A DNA stretch of 34,803 nucleotides from Glomus cerebriforme. Its lineage: Eukaryota; Glomeromycota; Glomeromycetes; Glomerales; Glomeraceae. Positions 1-10,984 of the stretch are shown here, piece after piece. The first letter of the stretch is position 1. Each line of letters starts with the position of its first letter. The notes below the pieces were generated by a model that was not told where the DNA came from, did no database searches, and saw nothing but the letters and a program-made list of their open reading frames with translations. Location: the NCBI GenBank assembly GCA_003550305.1, contig QKYT01000119.1, positions 31,408-66,210 on the forward strand, read 5' to 3'. Made by a program: the position numbers and the translations under genes.

Positions 1-1
1 T

Positions 2-1471
2 CTAGGAGATCCAAGTGGAATAAATATTTTAGAATATTATAATAATGGTGTTGAAACTAGTGTAGACAAACAAAAACTCTATCAAAAAGCTGCAAATTTA
101 ACTCCACCTCAACCACCACCACCCTATCAACAGCAAACACCTCTGCCTCAATCACAGCCATATTATCCTATTAATAATAATATTTTACAATACCAATATC
201 AACAAAATTATCAAGAAATATTGGGAGTAAATAATCAACAAATCAATGTTCCTCCTCCTCGACCACAACTCTATCAACAACAACCATCTCAACCACAGCA
301 GCCATATCAACATTCTCAATATTATCCTATTAATAATGATATTTCACAATACAAATATCAACAAAATTATCGCATGTCAGAAGTAAATAATCAAGTTTCT
401 CTTCAACCTGTAAGATATTAAATTAGTTATTAAATCCAACTTTGCTATTACAATTTCAAAAATAATTATACTTATACTTTCCTTTGTAATTATTAGATTA
501 GCATTCACCCATTACAAAATCCACATGAATGCACATGTGCGGATGTATTAACAAAGTATATTGAAGAATACCAAAACACACGTGATTTTATTGAACCAGA
601 TAAATGTCATGCAGGATATCATGCTGGAATGGGAGATATTGAGGGGTTAAGGTGGCATTTGTATTATGATAAAAGAGTTGATGGTAAATATAATTTTAGT
701 GATATGTCAGATAAACTGGTGTTAATTACAGCAAAATTCTGTGAAAGAAAGAATTTAAATATCATGTTTCAATGTCTTAAAGAATATGGAGCAAAATTTA
801 AAGTTACAACAAAAAAAAAAGGAAGAACAGTATTTCATTTATTATTCTTTAATAAAGCACTTAATAATAAAATAATAACTTATAGTGAGGATAAACTTAA
901 AGAATATCATGAAATATTACTTCAAGCAATTAAATTTTTGAAAGAAATGGAATGTAATATCAATGCAAAAGATAAAGATGGAATGACAGTATTATCATAT
1001 TTTCTTGGAGAAAAATTTTTACATCGAGAAAGATCACCAATTATACAAGCATTATTGGATAATGGAGCAGATCCAAACATACAAGTTATTGTAAATGACT
1101 GGGGAGAATTTGATGCAAAAACAGCTTTATTACAAGCAGTACGAAATATATGGCCAACTAATATATTAGAAATGATTATTAGACATGGTGTAGATATTAA
1201 GGCCATTAATAATGAAGGTATGAATGCATTAGCCATAGCAACTCGAAATAGAGATTTATTTACAATGACTTGGATGTTAGATAATATTAGTATAATAAGT
1301 GATAAGGATAGTATTAAAATTGCTAAAATATTTGCTGGAAAACTTACTAAAGAATCTTCATTATTAGGTAAGAAAAGAAGTAAAATCATGTTATCTAATG
1401 ATTTATCCTTTTATTCATCTACAAGATCTGCCAGTAGTAATATTAATAGTAATGAATCAAAAAAAATATAA
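2..1471 (+). CDS. Sel1 repeat / P,Q-rich linker / ankyrin-repeat protein, 5' partial
   Basis: The 5' end lies outside the window. I join exon 2-409 to exon 497-1471 across an 87-bp intron (410-496, GTAAGA...TTATTAG). The join is phase 0 and bypasses the TAA at 419. The visible 460 residues begin with the end of a Sel1-like repeat (NNGV, then DKQKLYQKAAN). A proline/glutamine/tyrosine-rich linker follows to about residue 136 and contains an in-frame duplication. Exon 2 has a conserved Cys/His segment (HPLQNPHECTCADVL, later DKCHAGYHAGMGDIEGLRWHL) and then ankyrin-type repeats, with motifs such as ALLDNGADPNIQ, TALLQAV, IIRHGVDIKAINNEGMNALAIA. The tail is Ser/Asn/Lys-rich. Ankyrin and Sel1 repeats usually mediate protein-protein contacts. 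In this fungal group such parts often follow a kinase domain, but whether one lies upstream here is not visible. I am sure of the ankyrin exon and fairly sure of the join. A two-gene reading is possible because exon 2 has an ATG at 629. Confidence 0.75.
111..385 (+). repeat. In-frame duplication inside the P/Q-rich linker
   Basis: Two copies of a tract encoding YQQQ...YYPINN(N/D)I.QY.YQQNY lie side by side. The YYPINN blocks start at about 161 and 320, so the spacing is 159 bp (53 codons); an earlier part of the unit is spaced 148 bp, showing a small indel. Reading frame is kept. This fits replication slippage or unequal exchange lengthening the linker. Confidence 0.8.
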
Positions 1472-1937
1472 AAAAAAGCAAGGTAAGAAGCTAAATGAGA
1501 GTGAAGGATTAATAATTATTTAATTTATTTTGAATATTTGTATTTAAATGTTAGTACATTATAATTGATGAATAATAATGTTTATAATTGATATGTTATT
1601 GTACAAATAATTTATTTAGCAATTGAAAATAAAATCAATTTTTTTTAAAAAAAATAAAGTCAGTTCTAAGAAAATAATATGGAATTGTAATTATATTTAA
1701 TCAGAAGTATTACTTATTTTCGATGAAAGAAAACAGGACATAAAAATTTACCAGTCTTTTAGTTTTCATTTAGTTATATTCACATATTCATCATTTTTAT
1801 TATTTAAATTTAAAACCTTTGAAATGACATTTCATTAATTAATGAAGTACTAATGTATTTAATAAAATTAAATCATTAACAATTACATGAATGATCATAA
1901 TCCTTTGTATTTTTTTTCTTTTATAGATTACACCAAA
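1472..1937. other. Non-coding AT-rich spacer
   Basis: This is the downstream flank of the ankyrin gene. It holds several A-rich, AATAAA-like stretches that could serve polyadenylation. I see no ORF or RNA gene in it. Confidence 0.5.
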
Positions 1938-2060
1938 ATGCAGTCAGCAAATTTAAATGAATGGATTAGTTGAATCGAAAAAGTTAATTTAAAAGTATTA
2001 TTATAAATATTTATAAATATGAAGAAATTAATGATATTGAAATCACAATTGGAAGTTATA
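1938..2060 (+). pseudogene. Possible N-terminal scrap of a kinase gene
   Basis: From an ATG at 1938 the reading is MQSANLNEWIS, then a stop, then IEK, and after a frame change YKYEEINDIEI.IGS. The intact kinase at 23685 has NWIERALTKNHIKHYEYEHF and QEIGSG at the equivalent place, so the order of motifs matches a kinase N-terminus leading into the glycine-rich loop. The stop sits where Trp is expected (TGA for TGG). No kinase core follows. The match is short and frame-broken, so this is tentative. Confidence 0.35.
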
Positions 2061-2409
2061 TTTCACAGATTTTGGGACAGGAATGATTTCAGACTAAATT
2101 TGAATCTGGAGATTTTGAATGTAGTGATTCAGAAACATAAAAAAATTAGAAGTTCACTTATTTATTAGATACAATATTAATGTATATGAACTCATTTGTA
2201 TAAGATCCTCATTTACATTTAAGAAAGTTAATCAATCTAATTTATTCCGTAAAAAATAAAATTAAATGTTAATTCTTAGGTAAATTTTAAACTTATTTAA
2301 AAATTATTGAAATTAGTAAAATTTAAGTTTAATGAAATCAATTTTCATAGAATTTGTAAAACAAAAGATTAATAAACATCAAACAAAATCAAAATAATAA
2401 TTTAATTAC

Positions 2410-2958
2410 CTGAATATTCTTCCTCATTGCCTGCATTTTTTTGGTTCAGGTAAATTATTAAAATTCATTAATTTACTTGTATAAATAGCTTGAGGATGTA
2501 TAGTATAATTAAGTTCAGTATTAATTGAAAGATTTTTGTTTTCATTAAATTCATCTGTTTGTTTAGAAATTTCACTATCACTATCAAATCCCAAATCATC
2601 CCGCCATTGACAAAATCTTTCATGTAAATATTCTGCAGTTGGTCTTTTTGATGGATCTGCATCTGCACATCGTTTAAATATATCTATTAATTGAGTGTCT
2701 TTAAATCTAAATCTTGGTCTAAGACTAAAAACTCTTCATGAGCCATATCATGATAAGGATGCAATCCGTTAGATATTTCATATATAATAATTCCAAAGCT
2801 ATAAACATCACTTTCTTGTGCATAATTTTTTACATATGGCAATACTCCATAAACATTTTTCTTTTGCTTTTGTGATTTTCATTTGCTGGTTTACATAATC
2901 CTAAATCAATAATATTATAATAACCATAGGAAATTAATATATTACCACTATGAAAATC
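2410..2958 (-). pseudogene. Protein kinase C-lobe pseudogene (TKL-like, frameshifted)
   Basis: Read on the minus strand, the segment begins after an acceptor-like TTATCAG with DFHSGNILISYG (catalytic-loop region), then DLGLCKPAN (a DFG variant with Leu). After a frame change come YGVLPYV and SDVYSFGIIIYEISNGLHPYHDMAHEE. A second change near 2728 gives LRPRFRFKDTQLIDIFKRCADADPSKRPT, and the C-terminal tail includes NYTIHPQAIYTSKLMNF and NLPEPK. An extra A in an A-run near 2437 shifts the frame a third time. A block of about ten residues after HDMAHEE is missing compared with related kinases. The region ends at a good donor (TTCAG|GTAATT). No upstream N-lobe exon is visible on this strand, so the copy is both truncated and broken. 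Family identity is clear; expression is unlikely. Confidence 0.85.
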
Positions 2959-3388
2959 CTGATAATTTGGACAATTTAAGTAGTAAATTTATTTATTAAA
3001 AATATTTATTTATGAAAAGATTTTAAAAAACCAATATTTAGTAAACATGAAAATAAGCTATAATATTATAAACTATATGACTTATAAAATCTAGTATCTT
3101 CTAATATTACGTAATTATATACTAAGCGTATTATGTATGGCTCATACATTATACTTTACTTGGCTAAAAAAGTACAAATAAATTTAAATTAAGTAGACAC
3201 TGCATAATCAATAATAAAATACATAATTAGTTCTCATGACAAAATTTACAGAGTAAAAAAAAAATTATAAATACCTATTAAGATTTTTTTTCTCTAAATT
3301 AAAAAAAACTAGATTCACTAAATTCTTCTTTAAACTCTTTTCTTTCTATAATTTTATTTTCTCTCTATAACCTCTTAAAAATAAACTG
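2959..3388. other. Non-coding AT-rich spacer
   Basis: This lies upstream of the kinase pseudogene on its strand. I looked for the missing N-lobe exons and did not find them. The last 100 bp are pyrimidine-rich and lead into the tandem repeat. Confidence 0.45.
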
Positions 3389-3640
3389 CCTCTTTAAACT
3401 CTTTCTTATCTTTCCTTATACTGTATATAGAGGTTTTCCTCGTATCAGGCAAGGAAGGACCAGCCAGATAGTCGAGTATCTCATATCTGGCTGGTTTAGT
3501 TTCTTTTTAAATTCCTTTAAACTACCTTTTATCTTCCTTATACTGTATATGAGTTGACTTTCCTCGTATCAGGCAAGGAAAGACCAGTTAGATAGTTGAG
3601 TATATCCTATCTCTGGTTTGGTTTAGATTAGAATTCCCTT
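3389..3640. repeat. Tandem pair of a 122-bp hairpin-forming repeat
   Basis: Two adjacent copies share CCTTATACTGTATAT, CCTCGTATCAGGCAAGGA and AGATAGT.GAGTAT, offset by 122 bp (CTG at 3421 and 3543). Copy 1 contains an 11-bp perfect inverted repeat, CCAGCCAGATA at 3460-3470 and TATCTGGCTGG at 3484-3494, with a 13-nt loop. Copy 2 keeps a weaker version. A third copy lies at 18911-19035. No open frame spans it. It could be part of a transposon terminal region or a short non-autonomous element; class not determined. Confidence 0.75.
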
Positions 3641-5108
3641 TTACTTTCATCCTTAGTATTTTATCATAACATGGGAATAGTTCCGTAATGATATGTAAAG
3701 AGAACAAAAGAATAGCAAAGAAATTGAAATAAATTGAACATAAAATAAGAAGCAAAAAGAATTTAATAATAATGGAGTTGCATGGATTAAGGATAGAGAA
3801 AGACAAAATAATAACAAAATCATTCAAAACAGAAATGAAATCAAAAATTATAATGAAAAGAGTGAATAGAGTGAAAAAAGAATCAGAAGAATTATATTCA
3901 CAATAACCAATTTGTCTGCTGTTGTAATCTCAAGACAATTGTTATGTCAGACACGTCGATTGCAGACCATAATACGGCTTTTGGAGATCATGTACGACTT
4001 CAACTAAATAACAGACAATTCTAATTGGAAAATTATTTATTAATGTGTATATTAGTCACTAGAAAATGATAATTCGACAAATTCTATCCAAAAAGATAAC
4101 AAATACTGTAAAAAATACATGGAGATGACATAATGACTGAAATTTGACATTAATAGAAAATATTGTTGAAGATGCATGAAAATATAAGATTAAAAACAAC
4201 AAAAGAAGAATAATAGAGGACATTAAATAATGTTGGATGGATTGCTAATAATGTTGGATAAAGTAATAAGCAATATTTGAATATAGATAGTAAATTAATG
4301 ATTTATTTAGAATATATTAAAAATATAGAAAAAAAGTATAATTAGAAATAGATTTAATACTGATATTACTAATAATAAATCTTATGGTGGATATATACAT
4401 TTATTTTTAAATATGTGTATTCGTTTTGGAAATTCAAGGGAGGGAAGGAGGGCAACTCTTATTAATGGATACCTCCATTTAAGGGGGGCTTATGTTTAAA
4501 CCAAGAAAACTTCAAGGTAAAACTATAAGGAATCCCAACCTATACTTGAACGCCCCTGGAGAAGAAGACCCCTCCTAAACTATGTTTCGTTTTTTGATAT
4601 AATCCCTGTCAAACCTATAAGAAAAAAGTGCTCCCAATCTATGCTTCTTCTTCCCCTCTTCCCTATTTTTATTATTAAATAACAAATCATTTAGGTAATG
4701 GTAATGTTGACGTAACTTTCACTAGATTAAATTAATATAATAAATTATAATAGCAATATTGGAAAAAAATAGTTAAGTAATATGATTAAATTAATCATAT
4801 CAAAAAAAGACAACAATTATATTCAAATAAATAAAAGTTTTATCCTTTACAAAAATTTTTTCCCAATCTTTCTCCATCCAATAATTTAAAAAAGGACTGT
4901 TTTAAAGTATTATCACAATTGTAATTGTTGTCATTTAAACTCATTCCTTTGTGAATAATGTGTAAAAATTAAAATATTTCTTGTTTATTACAGATGTAAT
5001 TAAAGAAATTTGGTCAGATCTTTCAAAAAAAATTGACAAATTTCATATTTTTCACGGTTTTTTAGTATGTCACCAAAATTTCTTTGAATCTTACATAATA
5101 ATCAGTTA
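3641..5108. other. Non-coding region with a G-rich island and possible decayed coding traces
   Basis: From about 3870 to 4025 short readable stretches occur (NYIHNNQFVCCCNLKTIVMS, then DTSIADHNTAFGDHVRLQLN) with stops on both sides. I do not recognise the family. At 4438-4670 the base composition changes sharply: GGGAGGGAAGGAGGG at 4438-4452, GGGGGG near 4483, and C-rich runs after 4550. No gene is supportable here. Confidence 0.4.
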
Positions 5109-5492
5109 TTAGTTAAAATTAACTATATTTGAATCCAGTATAAATAATAAGTCAAGTGAAAAGTAATGAAAAAAAATACTATAAATAAATATTTCAAGTG
5201 CCTTAATTTCATTAACTTCATATCTAATTCCATGTTGATAAAAATATCCAATTAAACTTGAATAATAAATAGTATTTTGAGTAGTACTTGACAAAATTTT
5301 AAATATATTTTTAGGATCTAAATTATAATTATAATATTTTGTAATATCCATATTTAAAAGGAATATATTTAATTCTTGTAATAATTTTTAAAGAATTGTT
5401 AAAAAAGAATCATATTTTATGATATTTGAATTTAGTGAAAAAATAGTTACTATTGCCGAATTAATAAACTCAGAAATATTTTTGTTCAACAT
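5109..5492 (-). pseudogene. Sel1-repeat protein fragment with in-frame stop
   Basis: A minus-strand reading from ATG at 5492 gives LNKNISEFINSAIVTIF and SLNSNIIKYDSFLTIL. A TAA at 5390-5388 follows, then the same frame continues as KLLQELNIFLLNMDITKYYN, NYNLDPKNIFK and SSLIGYFYQHGIRYEVNEIKALEIF. The last part resembles the start of a Sel1-like repeat (GYFYQHG, then xxKALEIF). The frame then runs into hydrophobic, non-repeat sequence and stops. The intact Sel1 arrays of this group continue with several repeats, which are absent here. I read this as the 5' exon of a decayed gene; the stop codon could be rescued only if an intron removed it, and no splice pair is apparent. Confidence 0.65.
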
Positions 5493-6624
5493 TTTAAAAT
5501 AAACAATTATGCAAGTATAAAATGACATTTTTATTTGTACTTCTTGTGTGTACATATTTAAAATTTTCTTTATTTATTCAACAAAAATATGATATTCAAG
5601 AATTATTATTGGTTTTTTTTTATAAAAAAGATGAATAAAACATTCACAAAATATTCGTGATAGAAATGAATTTTCTTATGGAGCACTTATTACTAATACT
5701 AATTAGAGAAAATTATTTAACTTCAATTAAAATTGTTGCACATTTCTTATGCCGGCAAAGGTCAACTATTAATAAAAAACTTTATTTATTCACTTATATA
5801 TAAGTATTTAGTACTGTGTGTGCATGATCGGATTTTTTGCTATTTAGATCCAACCGTATCGTATCAATCACTGTTATACTAAGAAAAATTGTTTTAAAAA
5901 AACGGTTAAACCATAACCACGTTAATATAGGATATGAAAGGTATGGGATGTATATGTACACGCTGCATATAGGTTTGATCCCGCACAGGTTCTAAATTGT
6001 AACTAAATTCGTTCCGATTCCCTATGTGGAGAAACACCGACAATACGGAAAATACTTAGGTCATTTCTTTCAATTACTTATTGTGATGCATAAGACATTC
6101 AGAGGGTGGTTAAATATATGAGATTGTCTCAACCTTGATGATTGGGGGGAGTGTTCTGTACTCAGAAGATGGGGCAGGGGGGGATTAAATCTAAAGATGT
6201 TTTATGTGTATCAGTTCAATATCAATAAAAAAAAAAAGATGAAAAGGTTTAACAAAAAATATTATAAGAAATGTTTAAATAGTTGTATAAGATAAAAAGG
6301 TAAAATACGGTATTTAAAATATTTAATTACATCGTTTTAATTAAGTCGACTTTTATATAATAATGAATAATAATTTCAAATCAAATCTCTTTAGTACTAA
6401 TACTAATCTACTGTATATAAAGTTTAATGTATAAATGTTATCCGTTGCTTAATATGTCTTATTCATATGGCAAATTTTTCGCCGGATAACGTGTAATTTT
6501 AAATTTAATTATATTTATTTCCCTATCATTATTAAGTATAATTATGTTAAATATATAGCATAAATTTAACAAGCAAATATATAGTGTATTAGATATTCAC
6601 TATTAAAGAAGTTTAACACGCCCG
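5493..6624. other. Gene-free spacer with G-rich tract
   Basis: No ORF of note is present. A GC-richer patch at about 5930-6050 is not a tRNA. Runs of G at 6144-6149 and 6171-6183 (TGGGGCAGGGGGGG) are unusual in this AT-rich background. The last 100 bp form the 3' flank of the HMG-box gene. Confidence 0.45.
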
Positions 6625-8626
6625 CTAATTCATTTGATAATTTTGAGGAATTGGATGATGATATTGTTGATACATGTCCATTTGTTGTTGGCGATAAAAA
6701 AATTGTTTATCATTCATCATTGGTGACATTTGATCGTACTGCATTTGATAAGGAGGCGGCACACCCATCATAGTATTATTAAAAGGTGACATTTCATGAC
6801 AACAACGCATTTGCTGGTTATACTGCATTTGATTATGACGTGTACTAAGTTGTAATGGCATCATTTGATGATTTGTTTGAGTTGGCATAAAACTTGGAGT
6901 TTGCCACATTTGGTGTGGAGGTTGCATTTGGCACATCATTTGTTGTAGATGTAATTGATTATATGACATTTGTGGAATCATTGGCTGAGGAGGCGTCGAC
7001 GGATATATTTGTTGCATTTGGGGCATATATGGTTGCGCTGGATGACAATTAATTGGATATAATTTATGGTCAAATGGGATGGATTGCTGCATATGAGATG
7101 AAGCGGGAGGTACCATTGGATACATAGGCTGTTGCTGTTGAAAATTTTGATTTTGTTGAACTTGTGAAATCCCTTCTTGCATTTGCGATTCTTTCTGCGT
7201 CTTTATAAATTGATTTTGTTGTGGTTGATTTACTTGAGAATTAATTATCTTCATGTTATAATGATAATATGGATTGTTTTGAAACTGTCGTTGCGATGTT
7301 TGTAAATCGACTTGTGCATCGTTAGATTGTGGATTTTGTTGAGAGTGTTGTAATGATTGATAAGGTTGTTGCATAGGCACAAGGTTATTTTGTTCTTCAC
7401 AAAGAAAGGATGCACTCATATTATTATGAGGTAGGCCACTGAATTCTTCAACAGGTTGAGATTGCTGCAACTGCTGCGGTTGTTGCGGTCGTTGTGATGT
7501 GTTCATATTGTTAGCGATTGTCGAACTCGTTGCTTCTTCTTTCATGTTCAATGGTGATTCGCTGGCGATAATTTCTTTTGGAATACAGGCCTCTTCGATA
7601 TTCATTGAGTCACTTTGCGATGAAATTTCATAATTAGTTTCTATATTCGCCTCAAATGGACCAAAAGAAATTGGAGACCCAAGTAATGATCTAAAATCAG
7701 CAAATGGTTTTGGCGAAACGTCATTTATATCTGCTTTTTCTTCATTATCTACATTTTGATGCTGTAAGGGTACAAAAAATTTCATCAATATATGTGATAA
7801 AAAAAAAAAATAACAAACTAACAAACGTTACTTTTTTGTTTATACCAATTTATTGTATTCATTCATGATTATATTGTATTCTTCAATTTCGTCTTGCGCC
7901 ATTTTAATATACGGCTACGAAAATATTAGATTTCATCAACTTTTGTTTTATTTAGAGAAAAATATATTAGTTACCTTTCTCTCATCATCGTTTAGCTTTC
8001 TCCATGCTTTGCCGAGTGATAAATTAATATCTTTTCCAGATGCATTAGGATATTTTTTATTAAACTCATTTCTAGAATATACATTCGTAATTACAAGTCT
8101 ATTTTTTTTTGAAAAAATAATATGACAAAATATATTTTAATACTGACCTATTTGCTTTTGCAAAAAAACTATAAGGAGTTTTCGGATTCTTAGGCTTAGC
8201 CTTATTTTTGATGCCTCCGGTTCTTTTTCTCCTTGATTTACTATTTCTTTCTTCAATCTTTTCTTTCTCTCCTTTTTCGCTATCATTATTACTATTTATA
8301 ACTTTTCTTTTCCTTAAATTTCTCTTTGTGTTATTACACAAAATATCTTTTTCTGCGCCATCATACGCAATATCGTTTATAGGCATTGTTGTACTACCTG
8401 AATTATTACCATTTAATTTAGCGCTTTCGCTAGGATCATAATTTGATCGTGTTTGCGATGGTATATTACAAGATGGTGTTAATTCTGTTAAATCTATAAT
8501 ACTATTAGGCGTTGGCGTGTCATTTGCTGTAGAAGGTGGAGTTGGAGGTGGCTGTACTATTGCAGCTGAGGTATCCGAAGTATTGTTTGGTGGCAATGTT
8601 TTTTGTTGTTGTTGTTGGTTTTGCAT
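6625..8626 (-). CDS. HMG-box protein with long Q/M-rich C-terminal tail
   Basis: I rebuild four exons on the minus strand: 8626-8148, 8098-7975, 7914-7846 and 7761-6625. The introns are 49, 60 and 84 bp, all GT-AG, and phases are consistent. They give a 602-residue protein. The N-terminus is Q/P/S-rich, then a basic stretch (RNLRKRK, SKSRRKRT) likely acts in nuclear import. An HMG box spans about residues 145-222: PKTPYSFFAKANR, then NEFNKKYPNASGKDINLSLG, KAWRKLNDDERKPYIKMAQD, EIEEYNIIMNEY. It keeps the aromatic and Trp positions of canonical boxes and is split by all three introns. The remaining 380 residues are rich in Gln, Met, Pro and Asn, a composition common in transcriptional activation or low-complexity regions. 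The role is therefore inferred as a nuclear DNA-binding regulator. It differs from the short MATA_HMG proteins further along the window and is divergently transcribed from the DUG3-like gene. Confidence 0.88.
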
Positions 8627-9175
8627 ATTGTCGCGTTAATAGTAATATTGATTTAAATGAAATATATTTTTTTTCTTTTTTTTTTTGAAAATAAAAATTG
8701 AAATTATAAACACAATAACAGATAAGTAAATGAGTAAATGAGTAAATGAATCAATAAAGTTTATTTATAGATTATCTTATTATTTATAATATTCATAATA
8801 GTTTGAATGTTTGATATTCATTAATTATAAACATTATCAGTTATTGTAGATCATTGCAAATCAAATGACCGGCGGTGATTGCGGATTGCGTTATTTCACG
8901 GGATTTTTGATTGTCCCTTTACCCCTACACTTTTACAAGTTACTGGATATATTCCTTCATTCTTTACCAAATTTCGCCATTGTCATGGATAAAAAAAATT
9001 TGATTTTGCTTTTACCGATCAGCTTAGTCGATCATTTTAGCGGGATTAGCCTTATCAAGTGATTGCCTGGCTTGTTTATCACTCCAAAAATAATATATAT
9101 ATAGCTCAAAAAATGCTCAACAAAAATTTTTCTCTCAACTTTTATTTTTTTTTTTGCTGTACTTAATTTATTATT
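8627..9175. promoter_or_regulatory. Shared upstream region of divergent HMG-box and DUG3-like genes
   Basis: These 549 bp separate two start codons pointing apart, so both promoters must lie here or overlap. A TATA-like ATAATATATATATAG lies at about 9090-9104, roughly 75 bp before the DUG3 ATG. A pyrimidine-rich tract follows it. Three copies of the 8-mer GTAAATGA stand at 8726-8749. A GC-richer patch at 8865-9070 contains a 65-codon ORF that I regard as chance. Confidence 0.5.
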
Positions 9176-10984
9176 ATGTGTAGATTTTTGCTTTATAAAG
9201 GAAAAAGTCAAATTCAATTAGCACACGTAAGATTTCTTTAAAATTAAATTTATTAAAGAGTTATCTTTCATTTCTAAATAAATTAAATTATTTTTTATTC
9301 TTTTTTAATAGTTGCTTACACGGCCGGCCCATTCGATTATAAATCAATCATTTGACTCTAGACTTAGATTAGATAAAAGACGTCCGATAAATGGTATATA
9401 TACCATAATTTAATTTAAAATTTCTTTTTTCAATGAAATATTATTTATTTATTTATTTTCTTTTTTTTTTCTTTTTAAATAGGTGATGGATTCGGCGTAG
9501 GTAATGAATGAAATACACCATTAAAACTTGTTTTTAAAATTTTTTTTTAAATTAAAGAAATATTTGTTTTTTAGGTTGGTACGAATCAAATTCAGGTCCT
9601 GATAATACACCATGTATATTTGCGTCAGTAACACCAGCTTGGAATAACAATAATTTGGCAAGACTTGCCGAAAAGATTAAAAGTCCGTTGGTTTTTGCTC
9701 ATGTAAGAGCCTCAACTTCTGGTACCTTATCTGAAACTAATTGTAAGTCTTTTTTAATTAAAAGAATTGTTAGAGAGTAAAATTATTCGTTAGTTCTTTT
9801 GTTTTTTTTTCTTTTTTTAAAAAAAAATATAATAATTTTTTCTTTATTTAGGCCATCCATGGAAATATAATAAATTAATGTGGATGCATAATGGACATAT
9901 ACAAGATTTTAATAAGGTTATTTTAAATAAAAAAAAAATTTTTTTTTGCTTAAAATTATTATTTATTTAATTAAAAAAAATTTTTTACGATATAGATTAA
10001 AAGAAAATTACAACAATCATTGAGAGAGGAAATATTTTTATTTGTAGAAGGAAATACGGATTCTGAATGGGCGTTTGCATTATTTCTTAATCAGGTATGA
10101 GATATAATAACGACGATATAACTTTTTTTTAAATTATATTCACTCAATAATTATTTTTATTTTTATTTATTTATTTATTTTTAGTTAAGCAATCCAGAAG
10201 CTGACAATTTTGATTATAAAACGCTGAAGACTGCTATGTTAAAAACAATTGAACAATTAAATATATGGGCTGATGAAGCCGGAATTACTGAGGTAAAATA
10301 ACGATATAAATTTTGTAATATCATTGTATTTTAAATACGTTATTGTTAATTAATTTGAATTACATTTTTCTTTAAAAGCCATCATTGCTTAATTTTGCGG
10401 TCACGGATGGATGTACTGTTGTATGTACTAGATATATTAGTAGTAAGACTGAAGAGGCAGCATCTTTATATTTTTCATCAGGTATTTATTAAAATATTCT
10501 CTATTTTGAATTTAATTTTTTTTAAAAAAAATAATAACTCGTGATTATTATTTTTTAGGGACGAATTTTAAAGAATACAAGCCTGGACATTACAAAATGG
10601 TACGTTGAGTTGCTTCTATCTTTAATATATTACTTTGTAATGTACTGGACTTATTTTTAATTATTCAATATGTAGGTCAAAGCAGATAAACGTGAAGATA
10701 TTGTATTGGTCGCATCAGGTATTTTCAATTTTTTTTTTTTTTTTCGTTCGTTCGTTTATTGATTATATATATATTTTAATCTCCCATTTTTTCTATCTTT
10801 TCACCTGAATTATAATCAAGAACCTTTAACATTTGAAAAAGCGGATTGGTTAATAATACCGACAAATACATGTCTTGTGATAACACCAAAATTTAATGTG
10901 TTATTAACTCCTATAAAAGATCAATTTTATAACATTGAGCGAGCAAAGAAAGGGAATTTCACCGTACCACCCGCTATAATGTAA
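9176..10984 (+). CDS. DUG3: Class II glutamine amidotransferase, DUG3 type
   Basis: Eleven exons: 9176-9226, 9312-9393, 9483-9500, 9575-9742, 9852-9916, 9996-10094, 10185-10292, 10379-10481, 10559-10599, 10676-10718 and 10821-10984. All junctions are GT-AG with compatible phase. They encode 313 residues; yeast Dug3 is somewhat longer. The start is fixed by MCRFLLYKG, where Cys2 becomes the N-terminal nucleophile after Met removal. Other family signatures are RPAHSIINQSFDSR (22-35), NGDGFGVGWY (44-53), FAHVRAS (91-97), WMHNG (117-121) and EGNTDSEWAFAL (146-157). Known members form the Dug2-Dug3 complex, which hydrolyses the gamma-glutamyl bond of glutathione in an alternative cytosolic degradation route. 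That function is inferred from the family. The third exon is only 18 bp, so automated gene prediction may miss it and break the conserved GDGFGVGW block. No damage is seen. Confidence 0.93.

Noticed and set aside
922..1389. 155-codon antisense ORF opposite the ankyrin exon
   Set aside because: It is a shadow of the ankyrin coding frame, with hydrophobic composition caused by the complement of Lys/Asn/Asp codons.
2468..2668. 66-codon minus-strand ORF in the kinase pseudogene
   Set aside because: It is the wrong frame; another frame of the same DNA encodes the kinase C-terminus (KRPTAEYLHERF).
5930..6040. Possible tRNA (GGTTTGATCCC resembling a T-arm / B box)
   Set aside because: No matching acceptor stem, A box or anticodon arm can be placed, and the T-loop lacks the usual TTC.
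8865..9062. 65-codon ORF in the divergent promoter
   Set aside because: No family motif, no splice context, and it occupies the space needed for two promoters.
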